Below, in pieces: positions 1-5,648 of a stretch of 9,587 nucleotides of DNA. Source of the stretch: JBGSLA01 sp041740935 (lineage in GTDB: Bacteria; Desulfobacterota; Desulfobaccia; Desulfobaccales; 0-14-0-80-60-11); assembly GCA_041740935.1 (NCBI GenBank), contig JBGSLA010000237.1, positions 1 to 9,587 on the forward strand, written 5' to 3'. Below the pieces are notes generated by a model. That model did not search any database and was not told where the DNA came from. It was given only the letters and a program-made list of their open reading frames with translations. The first letter of the stretch is position 1. Each line of letters begins with the position of its first letter. The translations under genes were made by a program, and so were the position numbers.

Positions 1-110
1 GCCTTGCCAACGCCGCCCCGGCCGGGAGGCTGGGGGGAGGGGGCAGGGGGAGCGGCCTTCCGACCCCGGCAGCAAGGGGTTCCAGCCCCTGAACCCCCCC
101 CTTTCCCAAA

Positions 111-160
111 GCGATTTTCCAGAACAGTCGCTCAGGGGACGTTGGCTCACCCGTATTGCC
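111..160 (+). repeat. Diverged direct repeat, copy A
   Basis: Aligns with copy B (270-325) across about 50 bp with small gaps. Shared words include ATTTTC, GCTCAGG and CACCCG. It is the most diverged of the three copies. Confidence 0.45.
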
Positions 161-192
161 CATATTCCATCAAAAAAGAACTTTTCGCAGGC

Positions 193-208
193 GCGCAACT
201 CATTGCGC
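193..208. repeat. Short palindrome GCGCAA/TTGCGC
   Basis: A perfect 6-bp inverted repeat (GCGCAA, loop CTCA, TTGCGC). It lies 7 bp before a second, longer palindrome and looks like part of the same composite repetitive block. Confidence 0.5.
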
Positions 209-215
209 CCTTCAA

Positions 216-235
216 GGGCTCGATGAATCGAGCCC
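216..235. repeat. Perfect palindrome GGGCTCGAT/ATCGAGCCC
   Basis: Nine base pairs closed by a two-base loop (GA). On the minus strand it is preceded by TTGCAG, one change from the TGTAG foot found on the other palindromes of this region, so it is probably a diverged member of that set. No U-rich tail follows on either strand, which argues against a terminator. Confidence 0.6.
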
Positions 236-279
236 CTGCAATTGATTCACTTCGATGGCGATAAGACAGGCAATTTTCA

Positions 280-325
280 GGTCAGTTGCTCAGGAGCCGT
301 GGGCCCACCCGCAAAGCCTGAAAAG
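280..325 (+). repeat. Direct repeat, copy B
   Basis: Matches copy C (671-716) at 36 of 46 positions without gaps, including an identical 20-base core at 302-321 (GGCCCACCCGCAAAGCCTGA). Homology to copy A extends left to about 270. No coding potential is shared among the copies. Confidence 0.7.
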
Positions 326-379
326 AAACGTAGCGCGGGGGGCGTCCCGCCCGCCGTTTTCATGGCGCCGGAGGCGGGG

Positions 380-430
380 CCAAGCAGAGCTTGGAGGGCA
401 AGCGGGTTCCCCAGCGGGAGCCTGGGAACC
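380..430. repeat. Two adjacent hairpins of a dispersed repeat
   Basis: First hairpin: CCAAGC, loop AGA, GCTTGG (380-394). Second hairpin: GGTTCCCCAG (405-414) against CTGGGAACC (422-430), nine pairs with one bulged C and a 7-base loop. The pattern of paired AAGC/GCTTGG and GGTTCC/GGAACC arms resembles a dispersed intergenic repeat I recall from other bacterial genomes; that resemblance is from memory and was not searched. Confidence 0.5.
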
Positions 431-443
431 AGAATATAGGTGG

Positions 444-468
444 AGCAGGCGCCCTCGCCTGCTTTTTT
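444..468 (+). terminator. Hairpin with T-run (terminator-like)
   Basis: AGCAGGCG, loop CCCT, CGCCTGCT: 8 perfect pairs followed by an unbroken T-run on the plus strand. This is the form of a rho-independent terminator, yet no plus-strand gene precedes it in the window. It may instead be a repetitive palindrome that happens to carry a T tail, or a terminator for transcription entering from the left. GGAG precedes the stem. Confidence 0.45.
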
Positions 469-471
469 AAG

Positions 472-497
472 GAACAGCCGGGGGCGGCTGTTCTACA
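472..497. repeat. GTAG-footed palindrome 1
   Basis: GAACAGCCG, loop GGGG, CGGCTGTTC: a perfect 9-bp stem ending in TACA, which reads TGTAG on the minus strand at the stem foot. The tetranucleotide at the foot is the hallmark of REP elements; the stem sequence differs from its neighbours. Confidence 0.55.
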
Positions 498-531
498 TTT
501 TTCATCCTCGGGGGTGGCAGATCAGAATTAA

Positions 532-566
532 CTCTGGACCCTGGACTTTGGACTTTGGACTTTTCA
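532..566 (+). repeat. Heptad tandem repeat (CYYTGGA)
   Basis: Consecutive 7-base units CTCTGGA, CCCTGGA, CTTTGGA, CTTTGGA and a degraded CTTTTCA. The period is exact; variation is at the pyrimidines in positions 2 and 3. Nothing coding is nearby. Confidence 0.75.
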
Positions 567-613
567 TACCAGGTTGCAGTCAAACGACGACAAATGTTTT
601 CCAGCCCAGGTAA

Positions 614-638
614 GCGCAGGCTGAAGCCTGCGGCTACA
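614..638. repeat. GTAG-footed palindrome 2
   Basis: CGCAGGCT, loop GA, AGCCTGCG (8 perfect pairs, 615-632) followed by GCTACA. A degenerate relative occurs at 1069-1090 and an inverted, G.U-containing relative at 7302-7323, so this is a dispersed element present several times in one window. Confidence 0.65.
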
Positions 639-670
639 GAAAACCGTCTTTTGAACGCTCCTTGGTATCA

Positions 671-716
671 GGACAGCTCCTCATGGTCCAGTGGCCCACC
701 CGCAAAGCCTGAGAAG
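671..716 (+). repeat. Direct repeat, copy C
   Basis: Second well-matched copy of the 46-bp repeat, in the same orientation as copy B and 391 bp away. The identical core is at 693-712. It is followed directly by the C/G-rich hairpin at 731-759. Confidence 0.7.
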
Positions 717-730
717 CCCCCTCACCCCAG

Positions 731-759
731 CCCTCTCCCCCGCCAGCGGGGGAGAAGGG
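731..759. repeat. CCCTCTCCCCC/GGGGGAG hairpin
   Basis: CTCCCCC (735-741) pairs perfectly with GGGGGAG (748-754) around loop GCCAGC. Pairing continues outward (T734-A755, then a bulged A756 and C/G pairs). With the preceding CTCACCCCAGC it resembles the C-rich palindromic repeat that is often mis-annotated as a PHPSPLP-type peptide in bacterial genomes; recognised from memory only. Confidence 0.6.
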
Positions 760-790
760 GGGATAAGGAGGAACTTCTCATAACAGGCGG

Positions 791-824
791 AAAAGACCAG
801 GGGCCAGCCGGGCGGCTGGCCCCT
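791..824 (-). terminator. Terminator after tRNA-Asp
   Basis: On the minus strand a 10-bp perfect GC-rich stem (GGGGCCAGCC with GGCTGGCCCC, loop of four, plus an A-T pair) begins 18 bases after the tRNA 3' end. It is followed by CTGGTCTTTT, a short U-containing tail. Position and form fit a rho-independent terminator for the tRNA-Asp transcript and possibly for readthrough from lon. The U-tract is short (four) and offset by a few bases, so efficiency is uncertain. Confidence 0.65.
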
Positions 825-841
825 TGAGTTTCCATCAAAGC

Positions 842-919
842 TGGCGGGGACGACGAGACTCGAACTCGCGACCTCCGGCGTGACAGGCCGGCGTTCTAAC
901 CAATCTGAACTACGCCCCC
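842..919 (-). tRNA. tRNA-Asp (anticodon GUC)
   Basis: The minus strand folds as a full cloverleaf. The acceptor stem GGGGGCG pairs with CGTCCCC (one G.U), the D arm holds GTTCAGATTGGTTAGAAC, and the anticodon stem-loop CCGGC CTGTCAC GCCGG has GTC at 884-882. The T arm contains GTTCGAG, followed by discriminator G and an encoded CCA (842-844). Length is 78 nt. It lies 273 bp downstream of the lon stop on the same strand and has a terminator after it, so it is most likely an independent unit, although cotranscription from lon is possible. Confidence 0.97.
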
Positions 920-943
920 GGATTGATGTTCTGCGGTCAGGTT

Positions 944-972
944 TGCCTAAGTTTTTTGCTTTTCTCCCTCAA
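944..972 (-). promoter_or_regulatory. Weak candidate promoter for tRNA-Asp
   Basis: On the minus strand TTGAGG (972-967) and TAGGCA (949-944) are separated by exactly 17 bases, ending 24 bases before the tRNA. The -10 box matches the TATAAT consensus at only three of six positions, so this is a tentative call supported mainly by spacing and location. Confidence 0.3.
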
Positions 973-973
973 A

Positions 974-1004
974 GGCGGGAGGCGCAACGCTTTCCCGCCC
1001 TACA
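974..1004. repeat. GTAG-footed palindrome 3
   Basis: GGCGGGA (974-980) pairs with TCCCGCC (993-999), and inside it GCG pairs with CGC around a CAA loop. The 3' side continues CTACA, i.e. TGTAG at the foot on the minus strand. It lies directly upstream of the tRNA-Asp promoter candidate. Confidence 0.6.
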
Positions 1005-1024
1005 TTTCAGGTTCTGCTCTTTGT

Positions 1025-1052
1025 GGGGGCGGGTTTCAAACCCGCCCCTACA
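1025..1052. repeat. GTAG-footed palindrome 4
   Basis: GGGGCGGGTTT (1026-1036) and AAACCCGCCCC (1038-1048) form an almost perfect palindrome, followed by TACA. It matches from memory a palindromic repeat common in several bacterial phyla. It is the longest stem of the group and lies 21 bp from palindrome 3 in the same orientation. Confidence 0.65.
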
Positions 1053-1068
1053 GTTGGCTTTTCTCGGT

Positions 1069-1090
1069 AAAGCCTGCGGCTGCGGTTACA
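1069..1090. repeat. Degenerate half-copy of palindrome 2
   Basis: AAAGCCTGCGGCTGCGGTTACA keeps the right arm (AGCCTGCG) and a TTACA foot seen at 625-638, but the left arm is lost. It reads as a decayed member of the same family. Confidence 0.45.
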
Positions 1091-1103
1091 TCGCTTTTTT
1101 GAT

Positions 1104-1187
1104 CTTAAGGCTTAAGGCTTAAAGCTTATAGCTTAAAGCCTAAAGCCATTTTCTCACCGCCCACAGCCCAAAGCTCACCGCCCACCG
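1104..1187. repeat. Twelve-unit heptad array beside the lon stop
   Basis: Twelve consecutive 7-base units in one register. CTTAAGG occurs twice, then CTTAAAG, CTTATAG, CTTAAAG, CCTAAAG, a degraded CCATTTT, then CTCACCG, CCCACAG, CCCAAAG, CTCACCG and CCCACCG. The consensus is roughly C-Y-Y-A-N-R-G. The array ends 5 bp before the lon stop codon, so it forms the lon 3' untranslated sequence. I see no U-tailed terminator between lon and the array. Confidence 0.75.
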
Positions 1188-1192
1188 CCCCT

Positions 1193-3601
1193 TCAATGCG
1201 CCTGGAGGGGGGGCGGCTGCTCCCCTTCGGCCACATAGGCCGGCTGGGTCTCCACCGGGGGCGGCTCCTTGAACAGGCTTTCGGGGTCGTCCACCGCCAG
1301 GGCCAGTTTCAAGACCTCGTCCATGTGGTCCACGGGCACCAGTTCCACCACCTTGAGGATGCGGGCCGGGATTTCCTTGATGTCCTTTTCGTTGTCCCGG
1401 GGAATGATCACCAACTTGATCTGATGGCGGTGGGCGGCGATGATCTTTTCCTTCAGGCCGCCGATGGGCAGCACCCGCCCGCGCAGGGTGATCTCCCCGG
1501 TCATGGCCACGTCCCTTTTCACCGGCACCTTGATCAGGGCCGAAATGATGCTGGTGGCGATGGTGATGCCGGCGGAGGGCCCGTCCTTGGGGATGGCCCC
1601 CTCAGGCACGTGCACGTGGATGTCCACTTTGCGGTAGAAGTCCACATCCAGCCCCAGGGTCCGGGCCTTGGAGCGCACGTAGGACAGGGCCGCCTGGGCG
1701 GATTCCTGCATGACTTCGCCCAGCTTGCCGGTGATGAGGAGCTTGCCCTTGCCGGGGACCTCCACCACTTCGGTCTGGAGGAGTTCGCCGCCGAATTCGG
1801 TCCAGGCCAGGCCGTTGGTGAGCCCCACCTCGTCCTTTTCTTCGGTGCGGCCGTAGCGGTACTTGGGCACCCCGAGGTACTTGGCCACGGACTGGCTGCT
1901 GACGCTGACCTTGTGCTCCCGGCCTTTTTCGGCCACTTCCCGGGCCACCTTGCGGCACACCGAGGCGATTTCCCGCTCCAGGTTCCTGACCCCCGCCTCC
2001 CGGGTGTAGAGGCGGATGATGGTGAGAATGGCGTTTTCCGAAAACTGGATGTTCTCCAGGGTCAGGCCGTTGGCCTGGGACTGTTTGGGAGTAAGGAAGT
2101 GCTCGGCGATCTGGAGCTTTTCCACCTCGGTATAGCCCGGCAGCCGGATGATCTCCATGCGGTCCTGCAGGGGCAGGGGGATGGAGTAGAGGTTGTTGGC
2201 CGTGGTGATGAACAAGACTTCGGAGAGATCGTAGTCGCAGTCCAGATAGTGGTCGTTGAAGGCCACGTTCTGCTCGGGGTCCAGGACCTCGAGGAGCGCC
2301 GCGGAGGGGTCGCCCCGAAAATCGGTGCTCATCTTGTCCACTTCGTCCAGGCAGAAGACCGGGTTGTTGCTCTTGGCCTTGCGCAGGGACTGGATGATTT
2401 TGCCCGGCAGGGCCCCGATATAGGTGCGCCGGTGGCCGCGGATTTCGGCTTCGTCGCGCACGCCGCCCAGGGAGAGGCGCACAAAGTTGCGCCCCAGGGC
2501 CCGGGCCACGGATTTGGCTAAAGAGGTTTTGCCCACGCCGGGGGGGCCCACCAGACAGAGGATGGGGCCTTTCATCTTTTTCACCAGGCTCTGGACCGCC
2601 AGGTATTCGAGGATGCGCTCCTTGGGCTTCTCTAAGCCGTAGTGGTCTTCGTTGAGGATGCGCTCGGCCTCGGTGATGTCGTGGTTGTCCTTGGTTTTTT
2701 CGCCCCAGGGCAAGGACAGGAGCCAGTCGATGTAGTTCCGGGAGACGGTGGCTTCGGCGCTCATGGGGCTCATGAGCTTGAGCTTTTTGAGCTCATGCTT
2801 CACCTTGCCGGCGGCCTCGGCGCTCAGGCGCTTTTTGCGGAGGCGCCGCTCCAGTTCCTGGATTTCCCCTTTGAGGTCCTCCTTGTCGCCCATTTCTTTT
2901 TGGATGGCCCGCATCTGTTCGTTGAGGTAGTACTCCCGCTGGGTCTTTTCCATCTGCTTTTTGACCCGGTTTTTGATGCGGTTTTCCAGGGACAGGACCT
3001 CATTTTCCTGGTTGACCAGGGACAGCACCGATTCCAGGCGCCGCAGGGGGTCGAGGATTTCCAGCAACCCCTGTTTGTCTTCGCTCTTGACGGCCAGGTG
3101 GCCGGCGATGGTGTCGGCCAGGCGGGAGGGGTCGACAATGGCCGCCACCGTCTGGAAGGCTTCCTGGGACACCTTTTTGTTCAGCTTGGTGTAGGTTTCG
3201 AAGGATGACACCACCGAGCGGCGCAGGGCCTCGAGCTCGGCGGTGGACTCCCAGGGTTCCAGGAGTTCCTCGGCCTCCACCTGGAAAAAATAGGGATTGG
3301 CGATATATTGCAGGATCTTGGCCCGGAATTTCCCTTCCACCAGCACCTTGACAGTGCCGTCGGGCAGGCGCAGCATCTGCAGGATGCTGGCCAGGGTGCC
3401 CAGGCGGTGGATTTCCCCTTCCTTGGGCTCGTCCCGGCGGGCGTCTTTCTGGGTGCACAGCAGGATGTATTTTTCCTGCCCCATGGCGTGCTCCAGTGCG
3501 GCGATGGACTTTTCCCGGCCGATGAACAGGGGCACCACCATGGTGGGGAACACCACAATGTCCCGCAGGGGCAACAGCGGCACCGTATGATGCCTTTTCA
3601 T
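1193..3601 (-). CDS. lon: ATP-dependent protease LonA
   Basis: A cytosolic homo-oligomeric AAA+ serine protease that unfolds and degrades misfolded and short-lived regulatory proteins. The 802-residue product has the full LonA order: N-terminal substrate-binding domain (about 5-200), a coiled-coil linker (about 200-290), an AAA+ module with Walker A GPPGVGKT (352-359) and Walker B CLDEVDK (417-423), and a C-terminal protease domain. The catalytic dyad is visible as Ser676 in KDGPSAG and Lys719 in GGLKEK, 43 residues apart as in E. coli Lon. The ATG at 3601 is chosen because GGAGAGG lies just upstream and MKRHHTVPLLPLRDIVVFP is the usual LonA beginning. An in-frame ATG at 3643 overlaps the clpX stop (ATGA) and would add 14 residues. 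The last 30 residues are a Pro/Glu-rich tail. Last gene of the tig-clpP-clpX-lon run. Confidence 0.97.
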   Translation of the reverse strand: MKRHHTVPLLPLRDIVVFPTMVVPLFIGREKSIAALEHAMGQEKYILLCTQKDARRDEPKEGEIHRLGTLASILQMLRLPDGTVKVLVEGKFRAKILQYIANPYFFQVEAEELLEPWESTAELEALRRSVVSSFETYTKLNKKVSQEAFQTVAAIVDPSRLADTIAGHLAVKSEDKQGLLEILDPLRRLESVLSLVNQENEVLSLENRIKNRVKKQMEKTQREYYLNEQMRAIQKEMGDKEDLKGEIQELERRLRKKRLSAEAAGKVKHELKKLKLMSPMSAEATVSRNYIDWLLSLPWGEKTKDNHDITEAERILNEDHYGLEKPKERILEYLAVQSLVKKMKGPILCLVGPPGVGKTSLAKSVARALGRNFVRLSLGGVRDEAEIRGHRRTYIGALPGKIIQSLRKAKSNNPVFCLDEVDKMSTDFRGDPSAALLEVLDPEQNVAFNDHYLDCDYDLSEVLFITTANNLYSIPLPLQDRMEIIRLPGYTEVEKLQIAEHFLTPKQSQANGLTLENIQFSENAILTIIRLYTREAGVRNLEREIASVCRKVAREVAEKGREHKVSVSSQSVAKYLGVPKYRYGRTEEKDEVGLTNGLAWTEFGGELLQTEVVEVPGKGKLLITGKLGEVMQESAQAALSYVRSKARTLGLDVDFYRKVDIHVHVPEGAIPKDGPSAGITIATSIISALIKVPVKRDVAMTGEITLRGRVLPIGGLKEKIIAAHRHQIKLVIIPRDNEKDIKEIPARILKVVELVPVDHMDEVLKLALAVDDPESLFKEPPPVETQPAYVAEGEQPPPLQAH

Positions 3602-3639
3602 GCTTTCCTCTCCACCTTTGTTGCGGTTCAGGCGAAAAA

Positions 3640-4923
3640 TCATTTTTCCACCACGATGCTGGGTTTTTCCCAGGGGGCTTCCTCGGAAACACCATAGGTA
3701 TAGACGGCCCCGCCGTGCTTCAGGATAAAGTCGCTGTTGATCAGGCATTCCCGCACATTGGGCAGGGAGGGGAGTTCATACATCAGTTCGAGCATGGCCC
3801 CCTCGAGGATGGCCCTTAAGCCCCGGGCCCCGGATTTGCGCTTCAGGGCCTCCTGGGCCACGGCCACCATGGCGTCGTCGGTGAACTTGAGGCTCACCCG
3901 GTCCATTTCCATGAGCTTTTGGAACTGTTTCACCAGGGCGTTTTTGGGTTCGGTGAGGATTTTGACCAGGGCCGCTTCGTCCAGCTCCTCGAGGGTGGCG
4001 ATGACCGGCAGGCGGCCTACAAATTCGGGAATGAGCCCGAATTTGAGGAGGTCCTGGGGCTGCACCTGGGCCAGGATTTCCCCCAGGGGGCGCTCTTTCT
4101 TGGTTTTGATGTCCGCGCCGAAGCCCATGGATTTTTTGCCGGTGCGGGCCCCGATGATGTCATCCAGGCCGTTGAAGGCCCCCCCGCAGATGAACAGGAT
4201 GTTGGTGGTGTCCACCTTGATGAACTCCTGCTGGGGATGTTTGCGGCCGCCCTTGGGGGGGACTGAGGCCATGGTGCCTTCGATGATTTTCAGCAGGGCC
4301 TGCTGGACCCCTTCGCCGGAGACGTCCCGGGTGATGGAGGGGCTGTCGCTCTTGCGGGCGATCTTGTCCACTTCGTCGATATAGACGATGCCCCGGGAGG
4401 CCTTCTCCACGTCATAGTCCGCCACCTGGAGGAGGTTGAGGATGATGTTTTCCACGTCCTCGCCCACGTAGCCCGCTTCGGTCAGGGTGGTGGCGTCGGC
4501 GATGGTGAAGGGCACGTTCAAAATCCGGGCCAGGGTCTGGGCCAGGAGGGTCTTGCCCGAACCGGTGGGGCCCACCAGCAGGATGTTGCTCTTCTGGAGC
4601 TCCACCCCATCCAGGTCCACCCGGCTGCTGATGCGCTTGTAATGGTTGTAGACCGCCACCGACAGGATCATTTTGGCCCGTTCCTGGCCGATGACGTATT
4701 CGTCGATCTGGGTCCTGATGGTGGCCGGCTCCGGAATGGACAGCCGGGTCTGCTTACTTTCCTCTTTTTCGTATTCTTCGGCGATGATGTCGTTGCACAA
4801 TTCGATGCACTCATCACAGATATAGACCCCGGGGCCGGCGATGAGTTTTTTCACTTCGCTCTGGCTTTTGCCGCAAAAGGAACACAACAGGTCGGCACCT
4901 TTGTCAGCACCGCGTTTGCTCAT
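3640..4923 (-). CDS. clpX: ClpX, unfoldase subunit of ClpXP protease
   Basis: A hexameric AAA+ unfoldase that recognises tagged or damaged proteins, unfolds them with ATP and threads them into ClpP. The 427-residue product begins with the C4 zinc-binding domain (Cys14, 17, 36, 39). It then shows Walker A GPTGSGKT (118-125), the GYVG pore loop (151-154), Walker B IVYIDEVDK (179-187), the RKH loop (227-229), FVGRLP (301-306) and the sensor-2 GARGLR (365-370). The ClpP-docking loop reads MGF (266-268) rather than the E. coli IGF. The ATG at 4923 is preferred: GGGGAGG sits 9 bases upstream, whereas an in-frame TTG at 4941 would place that site inside the gene. It lies 127 bp after clpP, and 38 bp separate it from the lon start, supporting one operon. 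Confidence 0.97.
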   Translation of the reverse strand: MSKRGADKGADLLCSFCGKSQSEVKKLIAGPGVYICDECIELCNDIIAEEYEKEESKQTRLSIPEPATIRTQIDEYVIGQERAKMILSVAVYNHYKRISSRVDLDGVELQKSNILLVGPTGSGKTLLAQTLARILNVPFTIADATTLTEAGYVGEDVENIILNLLQVADYDVEKASRGIVYIDEVDKIARKSDSPSITRDVSGEGVQQALLKIIEGTMASVPPKGGRKHPQQEFIKVDTTNILFICGGAFNGLDDIIGARTGKKSMGFGADIKTKKERPLGEILAQVQPQDLLKFGLIPEFVGRLPVIATLEELDEAALVKILTEPKNALVKQFQKLMEMDRVSLKFTDDAMVAVAQEALKRKSGARGLRAILEGAMLELMYELPSLPNVRECLINSDFILKHGGAVYTYGVSEEAPWEKPSIVVEK

Positions 4924-5050
4924 AAAGTTTGGCCTCCCCAAACCCGGCGGGGGCTTCCTGCCGTGGGCTTGGTGTTGTTGGAAGGGTTTACGATGTTATA
5001 TCGGCACCGGGCCGGGATTTCATAACCCGGCGGTCGTTTGGTCAAAAGGT
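4924..5050 (-). other. clpP-clpX spacer with a small hairpin
   Basis: The longest internal gap of the operon. GCCGGG (5011-5016) can pair with CCCGGC (5026-5031) around a 9-base loop; no U-tract follows on the minus strand, so it is not a terminator and may be a processing or stability element. Nearer clpX, a run of C (complement of 4949-4953) could pair with the GGGG of the clpX ribosome binding site (complement of 4936-4939). No clear -35/-10 pair was seen. Confidence 0.35.
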
Positions 5051-5647
5051 TCACAGCGGCTGGCCGGCAGCCCGTTGGGTGATCACCTGGTCCACCAGGC
5101 CGTAGGCTTGGGCCTCCTCGCCCGACATGTAGTAGTCCCGGTCGGTGTCCTGGGCGATGCGCTCCAGGGGTTGGCCGGTGTGCCGGGCCAGAATGTTGTT
5201 TAACTCCTCCCGGAGCCGCAAAATCTCCCGGGCCTGGATGTCCACGTCGCTGGCCTGGCCGGTGAAGCTGCCCATGACCTGGTGAATCAGGATGCGGGAA
5301 TGGGGCAGGGCAAAGCGCTTGCCGGTTTCCCCGGCCGCCAGGAGCAAGGCCCCCATGCTGGCCGCCTGACCCATGCAATAGGTGGCCACCGGGCTCCTGA
5401 TGTACTGCATGGTGTCGTAAATGGCCAGGCCGGCGGTCACCAGACCCCCGGGTGAATTGACGTAGAAGTGAATATCCTTTTCCGAATCCTCGGCCTCCAG
5501 AAACAGCATCTGGGCGATGACCAGATTGGCGATTTCATCGGTGACGCCGGTGCCCAGAAAAATGATCCGGTCTCTGAGCAGCCGGGAATAGATATCATAG
5601 GCCCGCTCGCCCCGGCTGCTCTGCTCCACCACCATGGGAATCAACAT
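5051..5647 (-). CDS. clpP: ClpP, ATP-dependent Clp protease proteolytic subunit
   Basis: A self-compartmentalised serine peptidase: two heptameric rings enclose the active sites and receive unfolded chains from ClpX. The 198-residue product shows the family signatures in order: IPMVVEQSSRGERAYDIYSRLL at the N terminus, INSPGG-type oxyanion segment YVNSPGG, the nucleophile Ser97 in MGQAASMG, His122 in RILIHQ, and Asp171 in DTDRDYYMS. These numbers coincide with mature E. coli ClpP, so the start leaves essentially no propeptide. The ATG at 5647 is chosen over an in-frame ATG at 5665 because GAGGAG lies between them. Its start follows the tig stop after one base, which suggests translational coupling. 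No frameshift or missing residue seen. Confidence 0.97.
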   Translation of the reverse strand: MLIPMVVEQSSRGERAYDIYSRLLRDRIIFLGTGVTDEIANLVIAQMLFLEAEDSEKDIHFYVNSPGGLVTAGLAIYDTMQYIRSPVATYCMGQAASMGALLLAAGETGKRFALPHSRILIHQVMGSFTGQASDVDIQAREILRLREELNNILARHTGQPLERIAQDTDRDYYMSGEEAQAYGLVDQVITQRAAGQPL

Positions 5648-5648
5648 A

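Larger units (their letters stand above)
1..841. other. Gene-free, repeat-dense intergenic region
   Basis: No reading frame here looks like a protein: the short open frames are Pro/Arg/Gly-rich, run through palindromes, and lack a credible ribosome binding site. The stretch is instead a mosaic of short hairpins, three diverged copies of one direct repeat, a heptad tandem repeat and, at its right end, the tRNA-Asp terminator; these are listed separately. The left edge (24-50) is a G-rich strand with runs of 3, 6, 5 and 5 G separated by short loops, matching the canonical G-quadruplex pattern. The end of whatever gene lies left of the window is not visible. Confidence 0.7.

Noticed and set aside
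4..264. Possible 86-residue protein at the left edge
   Set aside because: Pro/Gly/Arg-rich low-complexity start, then translation of palindromic repeats (193-235); no ribosome binding site.
111..716. CRISPR array from repeated elements
   Set aside because: Only three diverged copies at irregular, long intervals, with no uniform spacers and no cas genes.
1026..1048. Terminator of the lon operon
   Set aside because: The stem is strong but no U-tract follows on the minus strand, and the TACA foot and sister elements point to a dispersed palindrome instead.
1196..2521. Long plus-strand open frame (441 codons) opposite lon
   Set aside because: It is antisense to the conserved Lon AAA+ and protease domains, rich in Gly/His/Val as expected from the mirror of GC-biased codons, with no family features.
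3602..3748. Extension of Lon by 49 residues into clpX
   Set aside because: It overlaps the clpX 3' coding sequence by more than 100 bases, while a good ribosome binding site precedes the ATG at 3601 and the family start matches there.
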